Shown piece after piece: positions 1-8,723 of a stretch of DNA of 64,000 bases. The stretch lies in contig NZ_PKKM01000007.1 of NCBI RefSeq assembly GCF_002847525.1, positions 62,001 to 126,000 of the forward strand. The letters are read 5' to 3'. The notes below the pieces were generated by a model. It was not told the origin of the DNA. It saw only the letters and a program-made list of their open reading frames with translations, and did not search any database. Numbering within the stretch: the stretch's first letter is position 1; each line of letters starts with the position of its first letter. Origin of the DNA: Schaalia odontolytica (GTDB lineage Bacteria > Actinomycetota > Actinomycetes > Actinomycetales > Actinomycetaceae). The position numbers and the translations under genes were made by a program.

Positions 1-1
1 C

Positions 2-1138
2 GCGCTCCTGGCGGGACTGGACGCCTCCCTCGTGCGTCTGGGAGCCATCGCGCCCGTGGCCTCGACAAGCCTGGGGACCGTGCACGGCCTCCTCATGATC
101 TACGGGTTCCTGGGCACCGCGATCTGCCTCGAGCGCGCGGTCGCCCTACAATCCGACGGGCGTCGCGCGTGGGCGTACGCCGCTCCCCTGCTCACCGGAG
201 CCGGCGGCATCAGCGCGGTCGTCATCTCCCTGAACGAGGGCGTACGCGCGACACTCGCGAACCTGCCGATTCCGCGTTACCTGGCCGCCCACCTGCCCGG
301 ATTCGCGCCCGAGCGGATGATGCCCGGCTTCCTCATCACCCTCGGTATGGCCCTGCTGACGGCCATCTACTGCTACGTATGGACCCGTCGGCAGGCCACC
401 CACGCGGTCCTCATCCAGCTGATGGGCGCGCTCATTGGCTTGGGCGGCATCCTCCTATGGTGGCGAGGCCTCGAGACGCCGCGCGCGGTGCCCTGGTGGC
501 TCGCTTTCCTGATCGTCACAATCGTCGGTGAACGCGTCGAGCTCGCGCGCCTCGCCTTCGCGTCCGGCTCCACCGAGCGGCGCATCACCGCCGAGAGCGC
601 CGCACTCATGGTGGGCCTGACCGTCGCGCTCTACTCCCCCGCGATCGGATACCCACTGATCGGGCTCTCGCTCGGCGTTCTCATGGCGGACACCGCGTGG
701 CACGACGTCGCGCGCGGCACCGTGCGCATGAGCGGCCTGCCTCGCCTGGCGGCCGTGTGCATGCTGAGCGGATACGCGTGGGCGCTTGTACCGGCGCTGA
801 TGTGGGTCATCGCTCCGCCCGCTTTCGACGGATACGGCTATGACGCCGGCGTCCACGCGATCACGATCGGCTTCGTCGTCTCGATGCTGCTGGCCCACGC
901 GCCCGTCATCATCCCGGCGGTCGCCCGGCGCGAGGTCCCCTACCACGGCGCCATGTGGGTCCCCTTCGCGTTCCTGCAGGTCTCCCTCCTCCTGCGTCTC
1001 CTCGCGGGCGCACGCGAGGCCGCCTACCCGTGGCGCCTGGGCGGCGCCCTCGGGGTCGTCGGCATGCTCCTCTTCGTAGCCACGACGCTGACGGTGACGA
1101 TTCGCCGGGCGCGCGCGAACGCTCGGGAGGCCCGATGA
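2..1138 (+). CDS. Polytopic membrane protein, 5' end cut by the window
   Basis: The open frame runs in from the window edge without a stop, so the gene is truncated at its 5' end; the GTG at 32 is probably internal. The visible part, about 378 residues, is almost entirely hydrophobic, with around ten membrane segments and short Arg-rich loops, and no soluble domain. Its stop overlaps the next start as ATGA (1135-1138), and a membrane protein and a copper nitrite reductase follow, so it probably belongs to that respiratory unit. I do not recognise a named family. A redox or assembly role in nitrite reduction is inferred from position only. Confidence 0.7.
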   Translation, partial: ALLAGLDASLVRLGAIAPVASTSLGTVHGLLMIYGFLGTAICLERAVALQSDGRRAWAYAAPLLTGAGGISAVVISLNEGVRATLANLPIPRYLAAHLPGFAPERMMPGFLITLGMALLTAIYCYVWTRRQATHAVLIQLMGALIGLGGILLWWRGLETPRAVPWWLAFLIVTIVGERVELARLAFASGSTERRITAESAALMVGLTVALYSPAIGYPLIGLSLGVLMADTAWHDVARGTVRMSGLPRLAAVCMLSGYAWALVPALMWVIAPPAFDGYGYDAGVHAITIGFVVSMLLAHAPVIIPAVARREVPYHGAMWVPFAFLQVSLLLRLLAGAREAAYPWRLGGALGVVGMLLFVATTLTVTIRRARANAREAR

Positions 1139-2433
1139 ACAAGCCCCGCGTCCCGCGCACCGACCGCGCGACTTCCGTCTGGATGTGCGTGGCGGCCATC
1201 GCCGCTGCGGTCACGATCGTCGCCCGAGGCCGCATCCCGCAGAACCTGTGGACGATGATCCACCTGGTGACCCTCGGCGTCCTGTCGAACGGGATCTTCC
1301 AGTGGTCCTGGTACTTCACGCGCGCGCTCGCACACCTGGCCCCGGACGACCGGCGCGCGGGGCGCGACAACACCGTGCGCATCACGGCGTTTAATCTGTC
1401 CCTGCTGCTCCTCATCGGCGGTATGTGGTCGGGGTTGTGGCATGCGACCGTCACGGGCGCGACCGTTGTCGGGTTGATCGCGGCCTGGCACGGGTGGGCG
1501 CTGCTCACCGCGTCCCGCGAGCGCCTGGCCTCGCGTTTCGCGGTGATCATCCGGTACTACATCGCGGCGGCGTTCTTCCTGGTGGTCGGCGCGACGCTGG
1601 CCGGTTTCGTCACGGCGGCGATGTTTGACGCGGACGCACCCGCGTGGCTGGCCGAGGCCCGGGATCGTCTGACGGTCGCCCACGCGCTGGCGGGTGTCGC
1701 CGGTTGGGTGGGCTTGACGATGGGCGGGACCCTGGTGACGCTGGGGCCGACCGCGATGCGTACGCGCATGGATCCGCGGGCTGTGTCCTTCGCGACGAGC
1801 GCCCTGCCCCTGTGGGTGGCTGCGCTTCTCGTCGGCGGCACGGGCGCTGTGGCAGGGTCGATGCGCGTTGCCTCCGTGGGTCTCCTCGTCGTCGTGGGCG
1901 CGGCCGCCCTGGGCGTGGGCGTTCCGCTGGTGCGCGTGGCGCTGACAAAGGGGCCGGCGGAGTACGGCGCATGGTCCCTCATGCTGGGCGCCGCCTGGAT
2001 CCTCGTCGCGGGCGCCGCTGCATCCCTGCGCGCCTTTGAATCGGCGGACGCGACCGGGCTGCGTGCAGCATTCCTCGCGTGGATGCCGATCCTGGGCGCG
2101 GCCGGGCTGGGCCAGCTCTTCGTCGGCGCGCTCACCTACCTGATGCCCGTCGTCATCGGCGGCGGCCCGTCCGCGGTGCGCGTCGGCGTCAGCGTGCTCG
2201 AGGCCGGGGCCCCCATCCGGGAGGCGGCTCGCAACGTGGCCGCAGTCCTTGCGCTCGCCGTCGCTTCCCTGGGCGGAATCCTCGCCGAGCGCCTCACCAT
2301 CGCCGCGTGGGTGGTCCTGCTGGCCACCTACGTCGTCGACATCGTCCTCTTGGGCCGCGGCGGCGTGGCCCAGGCGCGCGCCAAGCGCGCCGCCTCTTCA
2401 TCCCCCACCACGCAAGGAGGCCGCCGTGGCTGA
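1135..2433 (+). CDS. Polytopic membrane protein upstream of copper nitrite reductase
   Basis: The protein has 432 residues. The ATG overlaps the preceding stop (ATGA) and has a GGGAGG ribosome site 4 nt upstream. About ten membrane segments are visible. Several His residues lie in or next to them (IHLVTLGVLSN near residue 40, GLWHAT near 102, TVAHALAG near 182), which could bind haem or metal; this is inference. The last 8 bp overlap the start of the cupredoxin enzyme, so the two are translationally coupled. A membrane redox or anchor partner for that enzyme is the natural reading. Confidence 0.72.
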   Translation: MNKPRVPRTDRATSVWMCVAAIAAAVTIVARGRIPQNLWTMIHLVTLGVLSNGIFQWSWYFTRALAHLAPDDRRAGRDNTVRITAFNLSLLLLIGGMWSGLWHATVTGATVVGLIAAWHGWALLTASRERLASRFAVIIRYYIAAAFFLVVGATLAGFVTAAMFDADAPAWLAEARDRLTVAHALAGVAGWVGLTMGGTLVTLGPTAMRTRMDPRAVSFATSALPLWVAALLVGGTGAVAGSMRVASVGLLVVVGAAALGVGVPLVRVALTKGPAEYGAWSLMLGAAWILVAGAAASLRAFESADATGLRAAFLAWMPILGAAGLGQLFVGALTYLMPVVIGGGPSAVRVGVSVLEAGAPIREAARNVAAVLALAVASLGGILAERLTIAAWVVLLATYVVDIVLLGRGGVAQARAKRAASSSPTTQGGRRG

Positions 2434-3925
2434 CCTGAACCTGTCTGCTTCGCCGTCGTCGGGAGGCGCGAACCCGAAGGCGTCCACGTCGAAAGAAACG
2501 CCGAAGCTGCGCATGAGCCCGACGGGCGACCACTCGCCGGTGAGCCGCACGGCCGGAGCGATCGTCGGCGTCGTCTCCGTCGTCGCACTCGCGCTGGCGA
2601 TCTTCCTCTCCAACCCGTCCGCACCCACGACGCAGGGCACGGGCACGGGGACCGGGACCACGGCCTCGTCCGTGACGCCGACCGGGCACACGACCCACGT
2701 GTCCGTGGGCGTCGACGGTATGGCCTTCACGCCGAACCACATCGAGGTGCCGGTCGGTGACCGTCTCATCATCGACTTCACGAACTCGGGGGACCAGCGC
2801 CACGACCTGGTGTTCGAGACGGGCGTGTCCTCCGGATCGCTCGCGTCGGGCGAGACGAAGGAACTCGACCTCGGCGTCATCTCCGGTGACGTCGAGGGCT
2901 GGTGTTCCCTGCCGGGTCACCGCGAGATGGGCATGACCCTGCACGTGCAGGCCACGGGCGCGACCTCGTCTTCCTCGGGGACCTCGGCCTCGGATAGCCA
3001 CGCCCACCACGGGCACGACCATGGGCAGGACGCCGCCGCGGGACCGGCCACCGCGACGGCCCTCACCGACTACGCGGCAACCATCGACGCGCGCGACCCG
3101 GTGCTGCCGCCGGCCACGAACGAGACCGAGCGTCACTACACCTTCACGGTCACAGAGCAGACCGTGAACGTCACGAGCTCCCTGACGCGCGAGTCGTGGA
3201 CCTTCAACGGGGACGCTCCCGGCCCGATCCTGCGCGGACACATCGGCGACACCTTCCACATCACGCTCGTGAACAACGGGACGATGAGCCACTCGCTGGA
3301 CTTCCACGCGGGCCTCGTCGCCCCCGATAACGTCATGCACTCCATCGAGCCCGGGCAGACCCTCGAGTACACCTTCGTCGCCAAGAACGCGGGCATTTGG
3401 CTCTACCACTGCTCGACCGCACCCATGTCGATGCACATTGCAAACGGCATGTTCGGAGCCGTCATCATCGACCCGACCGACCTGGACAAGGTCGACCGCG
3501 AGTACGTCATGGTCGCCTCCGAGCTCTACCTGGGCGCGGACGGTCAGCCCGCAGATGCCTCGCTCCTGTCGGCCCTGCAGCCCAACGCGATGGCCTTCAA
3601 CGGCGTGCCCTTCCAGTACAAGGCGCACCCGATCCAGATCAAGACCAACGAGCGCGTGCGCGTGTGGGTCATGGACGCGGGCCCGAACCTGGCGACCACC
3701 TTCCACGTGGTGGGCACCCAATTCGACACCGTGTGGCGCGAGGGCGCCTACGTGATCCGAGGCGGCGGAAGCGGGGGCGGCTGGGGCCAGGTCCTGTCTC
3801 TGGGCGCCGCCGAGGGCGGATTCGTCGAGTTCACGCCGCTCGAGGCCGGCCACTACGCCTTCGTCAACCACGCGCTCTCCCTGGCGGAAAAGGGACAGCT
3901 CGGCGTCTTCGAGGTGACCGACTAG
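2426..3925 (+). CDS. nirK: Copper-containing nitrite reductase with extra N-terminal cupredoxin domain
   Basis: The protein has 499 residues and starts at GTG 2426 with AAGGAGG just upstream. Residues 43-62 form a single membrane anchor. A plastocyanin-like domain follows (about 85-180), with type-1 copper ligands visible in RHDLVF and WCSLPGHREMGM. The C-terminal two-domain reductase part has SHSLDFHAG (near 287-295), LYHCSTAPMSMH (near 325-337) with a following Met, and FHVVG (near 426). These match the type-1 and type-2 copper ligands of NirK/AniA. Known NirK enzymes reduce nitrite to NO; the tethered cupredoxin could be the built-in electron donor. A related multicopper oxidase is a less likely alternative. 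Confidence 0.85.
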   Translation: MADLNLSASPSSGGANPKASTSKETPKLRMSPTGDHSPVSRTAGAIVGVVSVVALALAIFLSNPSAPTTQGTGTGTGTTASSVTPTGHTTHVSVGVDGMAFTPNHIEVPVGDRLIIDFTNSGDQRHDLVFETGVSSGSLASGETKELDLGVISGDVEGWCSLPGHREMGMTLHVQATGATSSSSGTSASDSHAHHGHDHGQDAAAGPATATALTDYAATIDARDPVLPPATNETERHYTFTVTEQTVNVTSSLTRESWTFNGDAPGPILRGHIGDTFHITLVNNGTMSHSLDFHAGLVAPDNVMHSIEPGQTLEYTFVAKNAGIWLYHCSTAPMSMHIANGMFGAVIIDPTDLDKVDREYVMVASELYLGADGQPADASLLSALQPNAMAFNGVPFQYKAHPIQIKTNERVRVWVMDAGPNLATTFHVVGTQFDTVWREGAYVIRGGGSGGGWGQVLSLGAAEGGFVEFTPLEAGHYAFVNHALSLAEKGQLGVFEVTD

Positions 3926-3943
3926 ACCTTTGCCCGATACCCG

Positions 3944-3976
3944 CCACGGCCTCGTCCCCTGTCGACGAGGCCGTGG
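3944..3976. terminator. Hairpin made of an inverted pair of the CCACGGCCTCGTC motif
   Basis: Arms CCACGGCCTCGTC (3944-3956) and GACGAGGCCGTGG (3964-3976) are perfect complements with a 7-nt loop. It lies 18 bp after the nirK stop and is followed by a short T-rich stretch. It probably ends nirK transcription and also carries two copies of the window-wide repeat. Confidence 0.7.
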
Positions 3977-4066
3977 CTATTTTCGCGGTCTCCCCTCCCC
4001 TCGCGGAGGGCCCGAATGGTTACGTACGCCCCATGTCGCTTGGCTTTCGGGACGCTGCCCCGGTGA

Positions 4067-4072
4067 TACAAT
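4067..4072 (+). promoter_or_regulatory. Extended -10 element (TGATACAAT), leaderless start
   Basis: TACAAT is preceded by TG one base upstream and ends 6 nt before the ATG at 4079. There is no Shine-Dalgarno sequence, so the transcript should begin at or next to the start codon. Confidence 0.6.
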
Positions 4073-4078
4073 GAATGG

Positions 4079-5296
4079 ATGCTCGGCACCTATCTTGACA
4101 TTCTGCGTTACCACCAGTCCTGGAAATTCTCCGCGGCTGGCCTTGTTCTGCGCATGCCGATGTCCATGGTGGGACTGTCAACGATCCTGATGGTGCGCGC
4201 CGAGTACGGCAACTACACGCTGGCCGGCGCCGTTGCCGCGGTCAGCATCATCGTCATGGCACTCTGCGCGCCCATCCTCGCGCGCCGCGTCGACCGCCAC
4301 GGGCAGCTGCGCGTCATGGGCCCCGCGTGGACGATCTCGGTCCTGTCGATGTCCGCGCTGGTCGCCGCCGTCATCATGCACGCCCCCGCGTGGACGCTCT
4401 TCATCCCGGCCGCCCTCGCGGGCGCCACGTGGGGCGCACCCGGCGCACTCGTGCGCTCGCGCTGGTCGACGATCCTGCACAAGCCGGGCCAGCTGACGAC
4501 CGCCTACGCCCTCGAATCCGCCGTCGACGAGTTCGTCTACATCGTGGGCCCCGTGCTCTCCACCGTCCTGGGCACCGCGGTGCACCCCGCGACCGGCCTC
4601 ATCATCTCGATCGCGAGCCTGGCAGTGGGCGGCTTCCTGTTCCTGTCACGCCGTGACTCCGAGCCCGCGATCATCCCCCACGATCCGAGCGCCCCGCGCG
4701 AGTCCGTCATCCGCAAGCCCGTCGTCCTCGTCATGGCGGCGACCTACATCGGCATGGGCACGACGTTCGGCGCGATGGAAGTGTCGATGGTCAGCTTCAC
4801 CGAGGAGCTGGGCATCCCCGCGCTCGGCGGCATCCTCCTCGCCCTCTTCTCCATCGGCTCGCTGACGGCCGCCCTCGTGTACGGCGCACGCACATGGAGG
4901 CGACCCACCTGGCAGCTCTTCGTGATCGGCGTGATCGCGATGGCGATCGGCATGAGCCTCTTCCCCGTGGCCTTCAACGTCTGGACGATGGCCATCGTCA
5001 TCCTCATCACGGGCCTTACCTGCGCCCCCACGATGACGAACGTCAACGTCATCATCCAGAATTCCGTCTCCCCCGCGAAGCTCACCGAGGGCCTCACCTG
5101 GATGTCCACCTCGATCAGCCTGGGTGTCTCCCTGGGAACCGCGGTCGCGGGACCCGCGATCGACGCTATCGGCGCGCGCGGCGGCCTGTTCACCATGGCC
5201 AGCGCAGGATGGGCGATGGTCCTCCTCATGCTGATCGGCCTGCCCGCGCTGCGTAAGAATACGGCCGCCCCGACGCCCGAGCTCCCCCTCGACTGA
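4079..5296 (+). CDS. Major facilitator superfamily transporter
   Basis: The protein has 405 residues with about 12 predicted membrane helices in two halves, separated by a charged cytoplasmic loop near residues 195-215 ([20 protein letters not shown]). This is the normal size and layout for an MFS exporter. The substrate cannot be read from the sequence. The start follows a -10 element with no ribosome site, so it is probably leaderless. It is a single-gene unit between the hairpin after nirK and the DUF2183 gene. Drug or metabolite efflux is the common role of such single genes. Confidence 0.85.
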   Translation: MLGTYLDILRYHQSWKFSAAGLVLRMPMSMVGLSTILMVRAEYGNYTLAGAVAAVSIIVMALCAPILARRVDRHGQLRVMGPAWTISVLSMSALVAAVIMHAPAWTLFIPAALAGATWGAPGALVRSRWSTILHKPGQLTTAYALESAVDEFVYIVGPVLSTVLGTAVHPATGLIISIASLAVGGFLFLSRRDSEPAIIPHDPSAPRESVIRKPVVLVMAATYIGMGTTFGAMEVSMVSFTEELGIPALGGILLALFSIGSLTAALVYGARTWRRPTWQLFVIGVIAMAIGMSLFPVAFNVWTMAIVILITGLTCAPTMTNVNVIIQNSVSPAKLTEGLTWMSTSISLGVSLGTAVAGPAIDAIGARGGLFTMASAGWAMVLLMLIGLPALRKNTAAPTPELPLD

Positions 5297-5342
5297 GGAC
5301 ACAATCCCCCTCGATTCTTGCGCCCACGCGGGCGCGAGGACC

Positions 5343-5348
5343 TATGAT
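5343..5348 (+). promoter_or_regulatory. -10 element TATGAT deciding the start at 5356
   Basis: TATGAT ends 7 nt before the ATG at 5356, the spacing seen for other leaderless starts here. It includes the in-frame ATG at 5344, which is therefore unlikely to be the true start. Confidence 0.55.
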
Positions 5349-5355
5349 TGCCCTC

Positions 5356-6591
5356 ATGCGCCTCCGACCGCCTCTCATCGACGACGAATCTCCTTCGCTC
5401 GCGCTCGCCCTGACGGCAGGCGTGGGTGAATTCGCCTCGTCTCTGCTGGTCGCGGCCATGTCTCAGGGCTGGTATTACCCGGGCGTCGTCGGATTCGGCG
5501 GCATCGGCTCTGAGCGCAGCGCCCGCATCCTCGGCCGCGTCCTCATGGCGCGCGGCGACGACGGCCGCTCCTGGCTGCAGAACCGGCGCGGATGGCGTCA
5601 GTTCTTCAACGCGCAGGTCCCCCGTCAGCCTGTGCTCATCACGGTCGGCAACGCGCGCCGACTCGCCTTCGCGGACCGCGGCGGATTCGTCGACATGACG
5701 GTGCTCGGCCACGGCCTGGAACCGGGATGGCACGACGCGACCATTCAGGTCCTGCACGCGGGCGACATCCGTGCGCTCGGCCTGTCCGAGGATACCGCCG
5801 CCAAGCTCGCAACCACCCTGCGCACGGCGACCCCGCTGCCCGCCCCGGCCTCGGCGATGTACGAGCGCCCCCGCAAGGGCCGTATCCGCGCCGGCCGACC
5901 CACTTCCGTACGCGTGCGCATCGTGTCGGATCGCGAGCATTTCGGCGTCGTCTCCGACATCGACGACACCGTCATGGTGTCAATGCTGCCGCGCCTGGTC
6001 ACGGCCGCGAAACATGCCTTCGTGGACCGCGTATCCTCGCGCGAGGCCGTCCCCGGCATGGCGCAGCTGCTGACGACGCTGACGACGTCATCGGCCTCGT
6101 CGGAGGGCGTGCCCGAGGGCACCCACGCCCCCATCATGTACCTATCCACCGGCGCGTGGAACGTCGTGCCGACGGTGCGTTCCTTCCTGGAGCGCTCCGG
6201 CTACCCGGCCGGCGGCTTTCTCATGACGGACTTCGGCCCGTCGAATACGGGATGGTTCCGCTCGGGACCGGAGCACAAGCGCCGCGAGCTGCGCCGCCTG
6301 GCCCGTATGTTCCCGCACATGCGCTGGCTCCTCGTCGGCGACGACGGACAGCACGACCCGGAAATCTACGCGGAGTTCGCCCGCGAGTTCCCGCAGTGCG
6401 TCGCGGGCATCGCGATCCGTTCCCTGTCCGAGATCGAGCAGTTCATGGCACACGGCAGCTTCGAGGCCATGGTGCCCGACGCCCTGTGGACCGTCCCCGA
6501 GTCCATCCCCGTCTGGTACGGCTCGGACGGCGAGGCGCTCCTGGAGAACATCCGAGGCCGGGGGCCAGCCGGTCCACTGGCGAGCCACTGA
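5356..6591 (+). CDS. DUF2183 (App1-type) phosphatase domain protein
   Basis: The protein has 411 residues. The signature [14 protein letters not shown] lies near residue 200: a DxDxT motif of the HAD-like DUF2183/App1 family, whose yeast member is a phosphatidate phosphatase. A Ser-rich stretch follows, and [13 protein letters not shown] near 330 supplies the second acidic site. The N-terminal 190 residues are the usual beta-rich extension. No signal peptide or membrane segment is clear. A role in phospholipid turnover is plausible from family knowledge. An alternative start is the ATG at 5344. Confidence 0.82.
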   Translation: MRLRPPLIDDESPSLALALTAGVGEFASSLLVAAMSQGWYYPGVVGFGGIGSERSARILGRVLMARGDDGRSWLQNRRGWRQFFNAQVPRQPVLITVGNARRLAFADRGGFVDMTVLGHGLEPGWHDATIQVLHAGDIRALGLSEDTAAKLATTLRTATPLPAPASAMYERPRKGRIRAGRPTSVRVRIVSDREHFGVVSDIDDTVMVSMLPRLVTAAKHAFVDRVSSREAVPGMAQLLTTLTTSSASSEGVPEGTHAPIMYLSTGAWNVVPTVRSFLERSGYPAGGFLMTDFGPSNTGWFRSGPEHKRRELRRLARMFPHMRWLLVGDDGQHDPEIYAEFAREFPQCVAGIAIRSLSEIEQFMAHGSFEAMVPDALWTVPESIPVWYGSDGEALLENIRGRGPAGPLASH

Positions 6592-6645
6592 GCGCGGTGT
6601 CCCCGTCACCTGAGCCCCATCAGGAAAAGCCGGAGCCGATACGAC

Positions 6646-6669
6646 AAGGCCGCCCCGAGGGGCGGCCTT
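6646..6669. terminator. Bidirectional terminator hairpin
   Basis: AAGGCCGCCCC and GGGGCGGCCTT pair perfectly around a GA loop, between two convergent genes (stops at 6591 and 6688). Confidence 0.8.
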
Positions 6670-6687
6670 CCCATTTATCGCTGCGTG

Positions 6688-7302
6688 TCAGTCCTGCTGC
6701 GTACCCGACATCGGGCGGCACTTCGCGGGCTGTTCGACGGGGTCCGTGGACTTCAGGACTCGCTGCACGTCCTCGGCGCTCATCGCGTCGTCGTAGAAGG
6801 TTCCGAGCTCGACTGTCACGGTGGAATCCTGCGCGTCGGTGAGACGCACGTGTGCGCCGGGGAAGAAACGCGCCACCGAGTATGCGTTATCCACGGCGTT
6901 CGGACCGGCGGTAATGCGCACCTTACCCGTGTACTCGACGTCTGCGTTCGCGGGCTCCTGCGTCTGGAATCCGGCGGTTGTGAGCATCTCCGTTGCCTTG
7001 GAGGCCAGGCCCTGGTGCTGCGTCGTGTTGATGACCAAGACAGACACCTGATCGGGGGCGACGGGCTTCGCGTTCACCGTCGGGCAGGGAATGTCACCGG
7101 TCTCGGCATACTTGATCTTGACCGAGAAGTCGTTACCGAAAGGAACGGGGATAATGCCCGTAAACACGAGGGAGGCCACCACCGCGGCCGCTAACATCAC
7201 GACACCAATGACAGCGAACGTCATGTTTTGACGCTGCTGGCGCTCGCGCAGGAATCGCTGGCGAGGGGTGAGGGCAGTGCGGGGCGCGTTCGGAGTACTC
7301 AC
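6688..7302 (-). CDS. LytR_C domain membrane-anchored protein
   Basis: With GTG 7302 as start the protein has 204 residues. It has a short basic cytoplasmic tail, one membrane segment (about 25-47), then an extracytoplasmic part. The stretch VSVLVINTTQHQGLASKA followed by LTTAGF matches the LytR C-terminal domain, which occurs with LytR-CpsA-Psr ligases or alone in actinobacteria. No catalytic LCP domain is present. GTG 7302 is preferred because TAGGCT lies exactly 7 nt upstream. A longer frame to 7377 exists but adds a shadow-like N-terminus. A cell-envelope role is inferred. Confidence 0.75.
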   Translation of the reverse strand: MSTPNAPRTALTPRQRFLRERQQRQNMTFAVIGVVMLAAAVVASLVFTGIIPVPFGNDFSVKIKYAETGDIPCPTVNAKPVAPDQVSVLVINTTQHQGLASKATEMLTTAGFQTQEPANADVEYTGKVRITAGPNAVDNAYSVARFFPGAHVRLTDAQDSTVTVELGTFYDDAMSAEDVQRVLKSTDPVEQPAKCRPMSGTQQD

Positions 7303-7309
7303 AGTGTCC

Positions 7310-7315
7310 AGCCTA
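7310..7315 (-). promoter_or_regulatory. -10 element TAGGCT, leaderless start
   Basis: Read on the minus strand, TAGGCT ends 7 nt before the GTG at 7302, and there is no Shine-Dalgarno sequence between them. Confidence 0.45.
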
Positions 7316-7509
7316 TCGAATCGGAGCGGCCCGAGGCCAGACAACGCCCCGTCAGGCACATTACATCTCGCCCCCACCTCACCCCCAGCGCTACAGTAAG
7401 GTCACCCTTAGCAACGGGGATCATGTCGCGCATCACCACCCCTCCATGGGCGCCGACGCGCGCGAGGCACCCCGGCCTCGTCCCCTGTCCAACCCGAAAG
7501 AGGACCTCG

Positions 7510-8658
7510 ATGAGCTTCCTGGATTCCGACCTCCTTGCCCGCATCCACGAGCGTGCCGCCGACGCCGACGCGACGAACACCTACCCCGAGGCCGACCTCG
7601 CTGACCTGCGAGACGCCGGATACCTCCGCGCATTCGTTCCCACCGAGTTCGGTGGCGCTGGCCTAAGCCTGACCGAGATCGCCGCCGAGCAGACGGCGCT
7701 GGCCAAGGCGGCTCCCGGCACGGCACTGGGCATCAACATGCACCAGATCATCGTCGGCCTCGGTCGCTACCTGGTCGCCCACGGCAACGCGCGCGGCGAG
7801 CAGATCCTGCGCGACGCCGCCGCCGGCGAAGTCTTTGGCTTCGGCATTTCCGAGCCGGGCAACGACCTCGTGCTCTTTGGCTCGACGACCCGCGCAACCG
7901 CGACCGCAGACGGCGGCTACTCCTTCGAGGGCACCAAGATCTTCACCTCCCTGTCCCCCGTGTGGACGCGCCTGCTCATCTTCGGCCGCGCCGAGACCGA
8001 GGAGGGGCCCAAGTCCGTGTTCGGAATCGTCCACCGCGACGACGAGGGCTACTCGATCAAGGACGACTGGAACACGCTCGGCATGCGCGCCACCCAGTCC
8101 ATGACGACACTGCTCGAGGGCGTCACCGTGCCCGAGGAGCGCATCCTGACGATCACGGATCCGGGACCGAGCGCCGACCCCGTCATCTTCGGCATCTTCT
8201 CCCACTTCGAGATCCTGCTCGCCGCTACCTACCAGGGCGTGGGTGAGCGCGCCGTCGAGGTGGCCGCCGATCACGTGGCGAAGCGCCGCTCGGTGAAGAA
8301 CCAGACGACCTACGCCAACGACCCGGACATCCGCTGGCGCATCGCCGAGGCCGCCCTCATCATGAACGCGGTCGGCCCGCAGATCCGCGAGCTCGCTCGC
8401 GACATCGACGAGGGCGTGGACCGCGGTCGCTCCTGGATGCCGCAGCTGTCCGCCGCGAAGAACGCGGCCGCCGAGGCAACGCTGCGCGCCGTCGAGCAGG
8501 CGATGCGCGCGTGCGGCGGCAGCGCCTACTACAACACGCACGAGCTCTCACGCCTCTACCGCGACGCGCTCGCTGGCCTTTTCCAGCCCTCAGATCAGGA
8601 GTCCCTGCACGCCGCGTGGGCGAACCTGATCCTGGGCCCCATTGAGAAGGCGCAGTAG
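7510..8658 (+). CDS. Acyl-CoA dehydrogenase family flavoprotein
   Basis: The protein has 382 residues, the normal length. It has the all-alpha N-terminal domain (TEFGGAGLSLTEIAAEQ near 45-60), the central beta domain (FGFGISEPGNDLVLFG near 108-123, FEGTKIFTS near 140-148) and the C-terminal helical domain with RACGGSAYY near 334-342. These are acyl-CoA dehydrogenase hallmarks. The substrate is unknown; members near this branch also include FMN-dependent monooxygenases and desulfurization-type enzymes. The ATG at 7510 has AGAGGA 6 nt upstream. The leader carries one copy of the repeat CCCCGGCCTCGTCCCCTGTC at 7470. Confidence 0.83.
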   Translation: MSFLDSDLLARIHERAADADATNTYPEADLADLRDAGYLRAFVPTEFGGAGLSLTEIAAEQTALAKAAPGTALGINMHQIIVGLGRYLVAHGNARGEQILRDAAAGEVFGFGISEPGNDLVLFGSTTRATATADGGYSFEGTKIFTSLSPVWTRLLIFGRAETEEGPKSVFGIVHRDDEGYSIKDDWNTLGMRATQSMTTLLEGVTVPEERILTITDPGPSADPVIFGIFSHFEILLAATYQGVGERAVEVAADHVAKRRSVKNQTTYANDPDIRWRIAEAALIMNAVGPQIRELARDIDEGVDRGRSWMPQLSAAKNAAAEATLRAVEQAMRACGGSAYYNTHELSRLYRDALAGLFQPSDQESLHAAWANLILGPIEKAQ

Positions 8659-8674
8659 GCTTCCGCAGATGACA

Positions 8675-8708
8675 GGGGCGGGCCCGAGGATATCCTCGGG
8701 CCCGCCCC
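8675..8708. terminator. Perfect 34-bp palindrome, bidirectional terminator
   Basis: GGGGCGGGCCCGAGGAT is followed directly by its complement, between the convergent stops at 8658 and 8724. Confidence 0.85.
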
Positions 8709-8723
8709 CTTATGCGCGTGAGG

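Noticed and set aside
2294..3871. Open frame of 525 codons on the minus strand opposite nirK
   Set aside because: High-GC shadow of the cupredoxin gene; low-complexity Arg/Gly/Val sequence.
5344..5355. Start of the DUF2183 gene at ATG 5344
   Set aside because: This ATG lies inside the -10 hexamer TATGAT, which is correctly spaced for ATG 5356.
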